A stretch of DNA of 64,000 nt. Source: Burkholderiales bacterium 39-55-53. GTDB lineage: Bacteria > Pseudomonadota > Gammaproteobacteria > Burkholderiales > Burkholderiaceae_C. A program made the translations under genes and the position numbers. The notes under the pieces are model-generated. The model saw nothing but the letters and a program-made list of their open reading frames with translations. It was not told where the DNA came from and made no database searches. Of this stretch, positions 8,890-16,489 are shown piece by piece. The DNA is taken from positions 930,001-994,000 of the forward strand of contig NCJK01000001.1 in NCBI GenBank assembly GCA_002282445.1, read 5' to 3'. Position 1 is the stretch's first letter; every line of letters starts with the position of its first letter.

Positions 8890-8902
8890 TTCAACTTATC
8901 CC

Positions 8903-9769
8903 TCAGTAAAGCTCAGGGGTTCCCGGCGGTCGCGTCTTAAAACGCTTGTGCACCCAAAAATATTGAGCAGGCATGGTGTTGATGAACACCTCTAAGCGTT
9001 GGTTCATGGTCGCCGTGTCGGCCTCGGCATCCTCTGTTGGAAAATCAATCCAAGCTGGATGCACCACCACCTCGTAGCCCGTCTCTGTCATGCGGGTGAT
9101 CACAGGCACCACACGTGCTCGGCCCAGCTTGGCAAAGCGCGAAAGCGATGGCACTGTGGCAGCTAGCTCGCCATAGAACGGTACGAAAATAGACTCACTC
9201 GGCCCAAAGTTCATATCGGGCAGCAAATAAAGCAATTCGTTTTGACGCAAGGCAGCGACGATGGGCTTCACGCCATCTTCTCGGCGAAACAAACGCACAT
9301 GGCCAAAACGCTGACGCCCCTTTGCGACCCATGCATCCACCACCGCATTGGACTGTGGCGTGAAGATGGTGGTGAAGTGCAAAGGTAGGCTCATGGTGAG
9401 CGCTGTCCATCCCACATCCAGGCCCATGAAATGGGGTGCAAACAGCACAGTGGGCGAGGCGTCCGACAGAGCCGCTACTTCACCTGACAGCTTCACACGC
9501 GCTTGAATGCGCGCAGCACTGCGATGCCACAGCCAGCTGCGGTCTAACCACGCTTGAGCGAAATACACAAAGGTTTGTCGAGCCAGCACATCGCGTTCGA
9601 CATCACTCAAATGCGGAAAGCACACGCGCAAATTGATCTGCACCACACGGCGACGTGAAGGAATCACCACCAACAACAAAGCACCCAGGCCTGCGCCCAA
9701 AGCGCGTAGCCACGGCAAAGGCAAATAGCCCAAGGCACGTAGCAGTAACAAACCCAACTTGCTGAACAT
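8903..9769 (-). CDS. Lipid A biosynthesis acyltransferase (LpxL/LpxM family)
   Basis: 288 residues. An N-terminal hydrophobic anchor is followed by the HX4D catalytic motif of the family, APHFMGLDVGW (His about 113, Asp about 118). These enzymes add secondary acyl chains to lipid A precursors at the inner face of the cytoplasmic membrane. The ATG at 9769 is chosen because GAGGG lies nine bases before it; a GTG directly precedes it. It follows a paralogue whose stop is at 9773, so the two are translated as a coupled pair. Which acyl chain or position each uses cannot be read from the sequence. Confidence 0.85.
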   Translation of the reverse strand: MFSKLGLLLLRALGYLPLPWLRALGAGLGALLLVVIPSRRRVVQINLRVCFPHLSDVERDVLARQTFVYFAQAWLDRSWLWHRSAARIQARVKLSGEVAALSDASPTVLFAPHFMGLDVGWTALTMSLPLHFTTIFTPQSNAVVDAWVAKGRQRFGHVRLFRREDGVKPIVAALRQNELLYLLPDMNFGPSESIFVPFYGELAATVPSLSRFAKLGRARVVPVITRMTETGYEVVVHPAWIDFPTEDAEADTATMNQRLEVFINTMPAQYFWVHKRFKTRPPGTPELY

Positions 9770-9772
9770 CAC

Positions 9773-10639
9773 TTAGCCCTCGGCACGCGGCTGTTTGCCA
9801 CGCGCGTAGCCCCACATGTATTGGCTCGGCGCATCCAACACCATGCGTTCCACACCACGATTCACCGCCGCAGCCGCGGCTTCTGGCGACACTGTGGCGT
9901 CTTTCATTTCGGGGGCGTCAAACGGACGCATGTGCATGCAAAAGCCTTGGCCTATCGGCAAGCGCTCGCACCACGTCATGATGACCTGGGCGCCGGTTTG
10001 CTGCGCCAACTTGGCGAGCAAGGTCATGGTGTACACATCGCGACCAAAAAATGGCGCCCACACACCTTGCCCCAAAGGTGGCACTTGGTCGGGCAAGATG
10101 GCCGTGTAGCCGCCGTTGCGCAACGCGCGAATCAGCGTGCGCACGCCTGCCAACGAAGTGGGGGCTGAATCTAAATAAGGGCGCGTGCGTGCATTGGCCA
10201 CCAAGGGCTCTAACCATGCTTGGCGCGCAGGACGGAACAACGCAATCATGGGGCCATGAGCTGGGCCAAATTTTTCGGCAATGGCTTGCGCGCCAATCTC
10301 CCATGCACCAATGTGTGGCGACATGATGATGACACCCTTGCCAGCTTGCATGGCAGCTTCAAAATGTTCAGCGCCATCCCACTTCATCAAGCCATCAAGC
10401 TTTGTTTCATGCGGGCGCATCCACACCCAAGGCAGCTCGGCCACCATTGAACCAATGGCCGCCACCGCTGGGCGGGCATCACGCCATGCTACGCCTGCGG
10501 CTTGTACATTGGCTTGGAAATTTCGCCGATAACTGGGCGACAACCACCACACCATCCACCCTAGAACAGCGCCTAACCGCTGCATCAAAGGCAGGGGCAT
10601 GCGTGCTAAGAAATGAAAAATGCGGGTAGTGAGAGACAT
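9773..10639 (-). CDS. Lipid A biosynthesis acyltransferase (LpxL/LpxM family), first of a tandem pair
   Basis: 288 residues, a paralogue of the next gene. It has a membrane anchor at about 15-35 and the catalytic HX4E variant MSPHIGAWEIG (His about 109, Glu about 114). Ordinary LpxL enzymes have HX4D or HX4E, so both copies look active. The start ATG at 10639 is only about 8 bp from the -35 box of the oppositely oriented metK promoter, so the two transcription units share a very short control region. The order metK-divergent-acyltransferase pair is common in Burkholderiales. Confidence 0.85.
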   Translation of the reverse strand: MSLTTRIFHFLARMPLPLMQRLGAVLGWMVWWLSPSYRRNFQANVQAAGVAWRDARPAVAAIGSMVAELPWVWMRPHETKLDGLMKWDGAEHFEAAMQAGKGVIIMSPHIGAWEIGAQAIAEKFGPAHGPMIALFRPARQAWLEPLVANARTRPYLDSAPTSLAGVRTLIRALRNGGYTAILPDQVPPLGQGVWAPFFGRDVYTMTLLAKLAQQTGAQVIMTWCERLPIGQGFCMHMRPFDAPEMKDATVSPEAAAAAVNRGVERMVLDAPSQYMWGYARGKQPRAEG

Positions 10640-10646
10640 GAACTTT

Positions 10647-10674
10647 TTGATGACTTTGATAAATCCACTAGAAT
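10647..10674 (+). promoter_or_regulatory. Sigma70-type promoter of metK
   Basis: TTGATG (10647-10652), a 16-bp spacer and TAGAAT (10669-10674). Transcription should start near 10681, leaving a leader of about 150 nt before metK. Confidence 0.6.
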
Positions 10675-10680
10675 ATAGAT

Positions 10681-10834
10681 TGTCGCTGAGTTAAAGAACT
10701 ACTTGCAGGGCGACAACACACTTCGGTGTTCGGGCTAAGAGCAATCTGGGCCACTCTGCTAAAGCGTTCGCTAGGCTCCAAGTTTTCAGGGTCGGCAACG
10801 CCGAACAACCCATTAAAAACAAGGACCTTTTTTT
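10681..10834 (+). promoter_or_regulatory. Structured 5' leader of metK, class unknown
   Basis: About 154 non-coding nucleotides with several local hairpins. There is a GTCGC/GCGAC stem (about 10682-10714), an ACAC-TTCG-GTGT tetraloop hairpin at about 10720, an AGAG/CTCT stem and an AGCG/CGCT hairpin. A CGGC-AAC-GCCG hairpin flanked by GGGT/ACCC lies just before the ribosome site AAGGA (10821-10825). Read as a longer pairing, TTCGGTGTT near 10724 can also pair with AACGCCGAA near 10798. I do not recognise a SAM-I, SAM-II or SAH aptamer. Control of metK by its product would fit, but this is inference. Confidence 0.45.
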
Positions 10835-12019
10835 ATGTCTAGCAATTACCTCTTCACTTCTGAATCCGTTTCAGAAGGCCACCCAGACAAAGTGGCAGAC
10901 CAAATCTCTGACGCGATTTTGGACGCCATCTTCGAGCAAGACCCGCTCTCACGCGTGGCTGCCGAAACCCTGACCAACACCGGTTTGGTCGTATTGGCTG
11001 GCGAGATCACCACCAACGCGCACGTGGATTACATCCAAGTTGCACGCGACACCATCAAGCGCATCGGCTACGACAACACCGACTACGGCATTGACTACAA
11101 AGGTTGCGCTGTGATGGTTTGTTACGACAAGCAATCCAACGACATCGCCCAAGGCGTGGACCACGCGTCTGACGACCACCTCAACATCGGCGCGGGTGAC
11201 CAAGGCCTGATGTTTGGCTACGCTTGCAGCGAAACACCAGAGTTGATGCCTGCTCCTATCTACTACGCACACCGTTTGGTCGAGCGCCAAGCCCAGTTGC
11301 GCAAAGACGGCCGCTTGCCTTTCTTGCGCCCTGACGCCAAGAGCCAAGTGACCATGCGCTACGTGGACGGCAAGCCTCACAGCATTGACACCGTGGTGTT
11401 GTCCACCCAACACAGCCCTGACCAAAGCGAGTCAGCCACCAAGATGAAAGCCAGCTTCAACGAAGCCATCATCGAAGAGCTGATCAAACCCGTGTTGCCC
11501 AAAGAGTGGTTACAAGACACAAAGTTTTTGATCAACCCCACAGGCCGTTTCGTCATCGGCGGCCCACAAGGCGATTGCGGTTTGACTGGCCGCAAGATCA
11601 TTGTGGATACCTACGGCGGCGCATGCCCTCACGGCGGTGGCGCGTTCTCAGGCAAAGACCCATCGAAGGTGGACCGCTCTGCCGCATACGCTGCACGTTA
11701 CGTGGCCAAAAACATCGTGGCAGCTGGCTTGGCGACACAGTGCCAAGTGCAAGTGGCATACGCCATCGGCGTGGCACGCCCCATGAACATCACCGTGAAC
11801 ACCGCAGGTACTGGCGTGATCTCTGACGACAAGTTGTCAGCACTGGTGGCTGAGCACTTTGACCTGCGCCCCAAAGGCATCATTCAAATGCTTGACTTAC
11901 TGCGTCCAATCTACGCCAAGACAGCGGCTTACGGCCACTTTGGTCGTGAAGAGCCAGAATTTACATGGGAGCGTACTGACAAGGCTGCTGCATTGAAGGC
12001 TGCAGCCGGCGTGAAGTAA
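10835..12019 (+). CDS. metK: S-adenosylmethionine synthase
   Basis: 394 residues, standard MetK length. It makes SAM from methionine and ATP in the cytoplasm. Signature motifs are [14 protein letters not shown] at the N-terminus (ATP and Mg binding), [12 protein letters not shown] (about 118-129) and the P-loop-like [23 protein letters not shown]. The ATG at 10835 has AAGGA nine bases upstream. It is preceded by a long structured leader and followed by an intrinsic terminator. Functionally it pairs with the ahcY-tlyA-metF operon at 32.7-35.8 kb. Confidence 0.97.
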   Translation: MSSNYLFTSESVSEGHPDKVADQISDAILDAIFEQDPLSRVAAETLTNTGLVVLAGEITTNAHVDYIQVARDTIKRIGYDNTDYGIDYKGCAVMVCYDKQSNDIAQGVDHASDDHLNIGAGDQGLMFGYACSETPELMPAPIYYAHRLVERQAQLRKDGRLPFLRPDAKSQVTMRYVDGKPHSIDTVVLSTQHSPDQSESATKMKASFNEAIIEELIKPVLPKEWLQDTKFLINPTGRFVIGGPQGDCGLTGRKIIVDTYGGACPHGGGAFSGKDPSKVDRSAAYAARYVAKNIVAAGLATQCQVQVAYAIGVARPMNITVNTAGTGVISDDKLSALVAEHFDLRPKGIIQMLDLLRPIYAKTAAYGHFGREEPEFTWERTDKAAALKAAAGVK

Positions 12020-12043
12020 ACGCTGCTTTGCTTGTTTAGCTTG

Positions 12044-12078
12044 AAGGGTCTCTTGTGTTTACAAGGGACCCTTTTTCT
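12044..12078 (+). terminator. Intrinsic terminator of metK
   Basis: A 13-bp stem (12044-12056 with 12061-12073, one G-U pair) with a GTTT loop, followed by TTTCTTTG, 24 bp after the stop. Confidence 0.9.
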
Positions 12079-12090
12079 TTGTCCACAGGG

Positions 12091-12168
12091 ATGCGAGTTG
12101 GGGTAGGCAGACGCGGCTTACATCGCTTCGCGACGAATGGCGCCGCATCTGCCTACCCCAACTCGCAT
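12091..12168 (+). repeat. Palindromic element B (core in + orientation)
   Basis: A perfect 21-bp inverted repeat (12091-12111 with 12148-12168) encloses a 36-nt core containing GGCTTACATCGCTTCGC then GACGAATGGCGCC. The core is nearly identical to that of element C in the same gap, but the arms are different. The core lies on the sense strand of metK. Confidence 0.85.
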
Positions 12169-12184
12169 GCTGTTATTCGGAAAA

Positions 12185-12222
12185 GTTCAGGCGATCTGCG
12201 CTTGCAAAGCCAATGCCTGAAC
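12185..12222. repeat. Short inverted repeat
   Basis: GTTCAGGC at 12185-12192 pairs with GCCTGAAC at 12215-12222 around a 22-nt spacer. A second small hairpin (ACGGGC/GCCCGT) is at 12301-12318. The remainder of the 12020-12446 gap holds the metK terminator and elements B and C and no gene. Confidence 0.4.
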
Positions 12223-12329
12223 GTGGCTACAACGACATATCCACAAACGTACGCATTGTTTCTTTGCTTGCAGCTACGTTCGCCAAAACTAATTCACATG
12301 ACGGGCGTCATAGCCCGTTAACAAAAAGA

Positions 12330-12406
12330 AGCTTGGGTGGCGTACCCCAATAAGGCGCCATTCGTCGCGCAGCGATGTAAGCCGTTTGGGGTACGCCACC
12401 CAAGCT
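12330..12406 (-). repeat. Palindromic element C (core in - orientation)
   Basis: A perfect 21-bp inverted repeat (12330-12350 with 12386-12406) encloses a 35-nt core. On the minus strand the core reads CGGCTTACATCGCTGCGC then GACGAATGGCGCC, 30 nt shared with element B with one difference. The core is therefore on the sense strand of the ABC exporter gene, which ends 40 bp away. Confidence 0.85.
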
Positions 12407-12446
12407 GCGCTGCAACGTTAAATGCAAATAAGCAACGAAAGCAGAG

Positions 12447-14255
12447 TCAACCCTCAGAAGACTGCTGTAACGCCCACATCTGCGCATACCGCCCATTCAG
12501 CGCCAACAACTCCGAATGCGCACCTTGCTCCACAATGCGCCCCGCATCGAGCACCAAAATCTCATGCGCATCCACCACGGTGGACAAACGATGCGCAATC
12601 ACCAACGTGGTTTTATTCTGCGCAGCACTTTGCAGCTCGGCTTGAATGGCCCGCTCATTGGCACTGTCGAGTGCTGAAGTGGCTTCATCAAAAATCACAA
12701 TCGGCGGGTTCTTCAACAAGGTGCGCGCAATCGCCACGCGTTGCTTCTCGCCGCCAGACAACTTCAAACCACGCTCACCCACCATCGTGTCGTAGCCCTT
12801 GGGCGTGGCGGAAATGAAGTCGTGGATGTGCGCGGCCTTTGCGGCCTGCTCCACCTCGGCCTCAGTCGCATCGGTGCGGCCATAGGCGATGTTGTAGCGC
12901 ACGGTGTCGTTGAACAGCACGGTGTCTTGCGGCACGATGCCCATCGCGCGGCGCACGCTGCCTTGCGTGACTTGGCGAATGTCTTGGCCGTCTATGGTGA
13001 TCGCACCGCCGCCCACGTCATAGAAACGGAACAGCAAACGCGCCAAGGTGGATTTACCCGAACCCGAGGGTCCAACCACCGCCACCGTTTTACCCGCAGG
13101 AATTTCAAAGCTGATGCCGTGCAGGATGGGACGCGTGGCTTCATACGCAAACACCACCGAATCAAACTTCACCGTGGGCGAGCCGCTCAGCTGCAAAGCA
13201 GGCGCACGGGGTGCATCAGCCACTTCGCGCTCTTTTTCAAGCAAGGTGAACATGCGGTCTAGGTCAGTCAAGCTTTGTTTGATTTCTCGGTAAAGCACGC
13301 CCAAGAAGTTCAGCGGGATGTAGAGCTGAATCATGAAAGCGTTGATCATCACCAAATCACCCAAGGTCATCCGGCCATCGACCACGCCTTGCGTGGCCCT
13401 CCACAGCATGCCCACCAAGGCCACCGCGATGATGAGCTGTTGACCGGTGTTGAGCAACGACAACGAGGTTTGGGATTTCAAGCGAGCCAAGCGCAAAGCC
13501 TCTAGGCTTTTGTCGTAACGCGCAGCCTCAAAGGCTTCGTTGTTGAAATACTTCACCGTTTCGTAATTGAGCAACGAGTCCACAGCCTTGGTGTGGGCCG
13601 CTGAGTCAAATTCGTTGGCTTGGCGGCGAAAGTGCGTGCGCCATTCGGTCACTTGAATAGTGAACACGATGTACAACGCCAACGCAGCTAGCGTGATACC
13701 TGCAAACCACACATCAAACTTCACAGCCAAGATGCTCAGCACCAAGGCCACCTCAATCAGAGTGGGTACGACGCTGTAGAGTGAAAATGAAATGAGCGAC
13801 TCGATACCCCGCACGCCACGCTCAATGTCACGCGTCATGCCGCCGGTTTGGCGCTCTAAGTGGAAGCGTAGGCTCAGACCATGCAGATGCTGAAATGTTT
13901 CCAACGCAATTTGTCGCGCAGCTCCCTGCGTGGCCTTGGCAAACACCAACTCGCGCAGCTCGGTAAACGCGGACACAGACAAACGCAGCACACCGTACAC
14001 CAGCAGCAAAGACACGGGCACAACGATGACAGCCATTGGGTCATTTGGCTTGAACGACATCGCATCGATCAACTCTTTGAGCAGCAAAGGCACGCCCACG
14101 TTGGCCAACTTGGCACCCACCATGAAGGTCAATGCAGCGATCACCCGCCATTTGTATTGCCACAAATAGGGGAAGAGGCGTTTCAAGGTTTCGCTATCCG
14201 GGCGCTGTTTGACGTGTTGCCCGATGGGGGCCGAAGAATGGGCGTGATGACGCAT
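12447..14255 (-). CDS. ABC exporter of the ATM1/heavy-metal-tolerance type, fused TMD-NBD
   Basis: 602 residues from the ATG at 14255 (a TTG five codons upstream is a poorer start). An N-terminal six-helix exporter domain (about 40-340) is followed by one nucleotide-binding domain. That domain has GPSGSGKS (about 394-401), LSGGEKQR (about 498), DEATSALD (about 522) and the H-loop AHRLST. The opening TLKRLFPYLWQYKWRVIAAL and the DLVMINAFMIQLYIPLNFLGVLYREI segment match ATM1/HMT1-type half-transporters. These act as homodimers and export glutathione- or sulfur-containing conjugates. The substrate here is unknown. Divergent from yciA. Confidence 0.85.
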   Translation of the reverse strand: MRHHAHSSAPIGQHVKQRPDSETLKRLFPYLWQYKWRVIAALTFMVGAKLANVGVPLLLKELIDAMSFKPNDPMAVIVVPVSLLLVYGVLRLSVSAFTELRELVFAKATQGAARQIALETFQHLHGLSLRFHLERQTGGMTRDIERGVRGIESLISFSLYSVVPTLIEVALVLSILAVKFDVWFAGITLAALALYIVFTIQVTEWRTHFRRQANEFDSAAHTKAVDSLLNYETVKYFNNEAFEAARYDKSLEALRLARLKSQTSLSLLNTGQQLIIAVALVGMLWRATQGVVDGRMTLGDLVMINAFMIQLYIPLNFLGVLYREIKQSLTDLDRMFTLLEKEREVADAPRAPALQLSGSPTVKFDSVVFAYEATRPILHGISFEIPAGKTVAVVGPSGSGKSTLARLLFRFYDVGGGAITIDGQDIRQVTQGSVRRAMGIVPQDTVLFNDTVRYNIAYGRTDATEAEVEQAAKAAHIHDFISATPKGYDTMVGERGLKLSGGEKQRVAIARTLLKNPPIVIFDEATSALDSANERAIQAELQSAAQNKTTLVIAHRLSTVVDAHEILVLDAGRIVEQGAHSELLALNGRYAQMWALQQSSEG

Positions 14256-14293
14256 GTTGCACAATGCCAAAAAGTAATTCTTCGATTGTGCCT

Positions 14294-14704
14294 ATGTCTA
14301 CCTCTGCCAACCCACACGCTGTCCCCTTACCCACTGACCAAGAACTGGTGCTCAAAGTCATCCCTATGCCAGCCGACTGCAATCAAAACGGCGACATTTT
14401 TGGTGGCTGGGTCATGGCGCAGGTCGACTTGGCAGGCGCCGTTCTACCCGCACGCTATGCGCGAGGCCGTTTTGCCACGGTGGCGGTGAATGAGTTCATC
14501 TTCAAGCACCCCGTCAAAGTGGGCGATATCTTGAGCTTTTTCTCACGCGTGGTGCGCATCGGCAACACGTCCATCAATGTGAAGGTGGAAGTATTTGCGG
14601 AACGTTTCAGCGCCCAAGGTGAATACATGAAAGTGACCGAAGCCACCCTCACCTATGTGGCCATTGATGAGACGGGCAAGCCCCGCGTGATTCCGAAAGA
14701 CTGA
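14294..14704 (+). CDS. yciA: Acyl-CoA thioesterase, YciA-like hotdog protein
   Basis: 136 residues. The hotdog signature NGDIFGGWVMAQVDLAGA (about 35-52) carries the catalytic Asp, and FIFKHPVKVGD follows, as in YciA. These hexameric cytoplasmic enzymes hydrolyse a broad range of acyl-CoA esters. The ATG at 14294 matches the family N-terminus; an upstream in-frame ATG at 14264 would start only 8 bp from the divergent ABC gene. The gene ends two bases before the stop of a second, opposite-strand thioesterase. Confidence 0.85.
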   Translation: MSTSANPHAVPLPTDQELVLKVIPMPADCNQNGDIFGGWVMAQVDLAGAVLPARYARGRFATVAVNEFIFKHPVKVGDILSFFSRVVRIGNTSINVKVEVFAERFSAQGEYMKVTEATLTYVAIDETGKPRVIPKD

Positions 14705-14706
14705 GC

Positions 14707-15204
14707 TCAGGAAACGATGTAGGCGGCAGTGCCCGTGGACATCAGCGTGCCATCAGGCCCACGAAACTCCATGCGCGAGGTACCTACACGCGTGCCCACA
14801 CGCAAAGCGTGGGCATGGATGGTGAAGTGCTCGCCGATGCCTGGGCGCAAATAGTCCACCCGCAAATCAATCGTGCCAAGCTTGGCGAAGCGCTCTAGAC
14901 GCTCTGCAGGTGGTTCTTTCATGTGCTTGGCGGCCAAGCACGCCATCACGGCGGCGCTGCCAATGGCATCGAGTACAGCGCTGATCACGCCGCCATGGAT
15001 ACGGTTGTAGGCATAGTGCCCCACCAAGTCGGGGCGCATGTCGATGCGGGCCACCACTTCATCGGGAGTCACGCTGACAATCTTCAAGCCGAGCAACTTG
15101 TTGAAAACAATCTTCTCTTCGTAGATGTCGCGAAAGCTGTTCAAGTATTCGGGTTCAAACACCACAGCACTGGCCACGCCCGTGTTGGCAATCGTTGGCG
15201 ACAT
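14707..15204 (-). CDS. PaaI/YigI-like hotdog thioesterase
   Basis: 165 residues with one hotdog domain. NRIHGGVISAVLDAIGSAAV (about 67-86) is the HGG motif of PaaI-type thioesterases, and VDYLRPG lies on the following strand. It probably releases free acids from small acyl- or phenylacyl-CoA esters. It lies 21 bp downstream of an enoyl-CoA hydratase on the same strand, which suggests a shared role in acyl-CoA turnover. The exact substrate is not inferable. Confidence 0.8.
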   Translation of the reverse strand: MSPTIANTGVASAVVFEPEYLNSFRDIYEEKIVFNKLLGLKIVSVTPDEVVARIDMRPDLVGHYAYNRIHGGVISAVLDAIGSAAVMACLAAKHMKEPPAERLERFAKLGTIDLRVDYLRPGIGEHFTIHAHALRVGTRVGTSRMEFRGPDGTLMSTGTAAYIVS

Positions 15205-15225
15205 CGGGGTCTTTCGTTCAGAGAA

Positions 15226-15990
15226 TCAAAGCTTAGAGAAATCAGGCTTGCGCTTTTCCATGAAGGCGCCAAACGCCTCTTTGGCTGCGGGCTCTGTGAG
15301 CATGCGGCCAAACGAAGCGGCTTCTTCATTCATTTGTTTTTGCACCAGCGCAGCTTGACCAGCTTTCATCAAGCGCTTGGTTTCCAGCAACGACGACAAC
15401 GGCTTGGCTGCCAACTTACGGGCTTGCGCTTGCACATAGCTGTTCACTTCGGTGGGCGGCAACACGCGGTTGACCAAACCAATTTCCAAAGCCGCCTCAG
15501 CCATGAAAGGCTCGCCTAACAGCAGCGCTTCAGCGGCGCGGTGGTAACCCATCATTTGAGGTGCCAACAAGCTCGATGCTGCTTCTGGGCACACACCCAG
15601 GTTGACAAACGGCATGGCAAATGCCGCGTTGTCGCCTGCATAAACCAAATCACAATGGAACAACAGCGTGGTGCCGATGCCCACTGCCGGCCCGGCCACT
15701 GCCGCTAAGACAGGCTTTGGGAAAGCGGCGATGTTACGCAGCAAGCGGAACACAGGCGCGTCTTGCGATGACGGCGGGTTGTGCAAAAAGTCCGCAATGT
15801 CATTGCCCGCACAAAACACCGCCTCGTGCCCTTGAAACACCAACACGCGCACCTCAGGGTTGCGCTCGGCTTGCTCCACAGCGTCAGCCAGTGCGGTGTA
15901 CATCGCGGAGGTGAGTGAGTTCTTCTTGTCGACGCGGTTGAAAGTCAGGGTCATCACACCTGCATCGATGTGGCTCAAGATTTCGGACAT
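15226..15990 (-). CDS. Enoyl-CoA hydratase/isomerase family protein
   Basis: 254 residues, crotonase fold. The oxyanion-hole segments are AVFCAGNDIADF and VAGPAVGIGTTLLFHCDLVYA. The usual first catalytic Glu of canonical hydratases is not clear (VNLGVCPEAASSLLAPQMMG), so isomerase or other crotonase chemistry is possible. The ATG at 15990 has AGGAAA upstream and gives the normal start MSEILSHIDAGVMTLTF; upstream in-frame sequence is spurious. It sits between a DUF2147 gene and a thioesterase, all on the minus strand. Confidence 0.85.
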   Translation of the reverse strand: MSEILSHIDAGVMTLTFNRVDKKNSLTSAMYTALADAVEQAERNPEVRVLVFQGHEAVFCAGNDIADFLHNPPSSQDAPVFRLLRNIAAFPKPVLAAVAGPAVGIGTTLLFHCDLVYAGDNAAFAMPFVNLGVCPEAASSLLAPQMMGYHRAAEALLLGEPFMAEAALEIGLVNRVLPPTEVNSYVQAQARKLAAKPLSSLLETKRLMKAGQAALVQKQMNEEAASFGRMLTEPAAKEAFGAFMEKRKPDFSKL

Positions 15991-16001
15991 AGATTTCCTA
16001 A

Positions 16002-16454
16002 TTACTGGGCGCGCAGCCAAACTTGGGTGCGGTAGAACGGACCAATGTAGCCGCGCACTTGCAGCTTTTTGCCACCTTCTTGCGGCACCATCTTCACGGT
16101 GTATTCCTTGCCATTTTCTGGATCCAAGATTTGACCCCCGCCAGCCCACAGGTTTTCACCAGAAGCATCTGGTTTCACGCCACGGATGATTTCCATGCCA
16201 ATGATGGCTTGGCCCTTGCGGTCGTCTTTGCAGTCCTCACACGTCTTTTTGGCGTTGGGATCGTTGCGAAGCGACTTGACCACACGGCCGCTGAGTGCGC
16301 CGTCTTTGTCAACGATCTGGATTTCAGCTTTGGCTTCGCCCGTTTTATCGTCAATCGAATGCCATGTGCCCACAGGCGTCATTTGCGCAAAGCTGCTGCC
16401 AGCCGCGAACAGTGCCAAGGCCACGCATGATTTGAAAAAAGATGTTTTTGTCAT
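16002..16454 (-). CDS. DUF2147 family secreted protein
   Basis: 150 residues. A signal peptide with cleavage near SSFA|Q is followed by a DUF2147 domain: the PVGTWHSIDDKTGEAKAEIQI opening, a pair of cysteines (CEDC) in the middle, and IIGMEIIRGVKP. Family members are small periplasmic beta-barrel-like proteins of unknown function. It ends 11 bp before the enoyl-CoA hydratase start on the same strand and may be cotranscribed with it. Confidence 0.8.
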   Translation of the reverse strand: MTKTSFFKSCVALALFAAGSSFAQMTPVGTWHSIDDKTGEAKAEIQIVDKDGALSGRVVKSLRNDPNAKKTCEDCKDDRKGQAIIGMEIIRGVKPDASGENLWAGGGQILDPENGKEYTVKMVPQEGGKKLQVRGYIGPFYRTQVWLRAQ

Positions 16455-16489
16455 GGTTTGAATTTACTCCAATTGATTCACCAAACAAC

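Noticed and set aside
10700-10815. 6S RNA in the metK leader
   Set aside because: The TGTTCG..CGGCA arrangement around a closing stem recalls 6S RNA, but only about 75 nt separate the two sides, about half of what 6S needs, and the region lies within a 5' UTR.
12055-12321. 88-codon open frame after metK
   Set aside because: It begins inside the metK terminator and runs through palindrome B; no coding signal.
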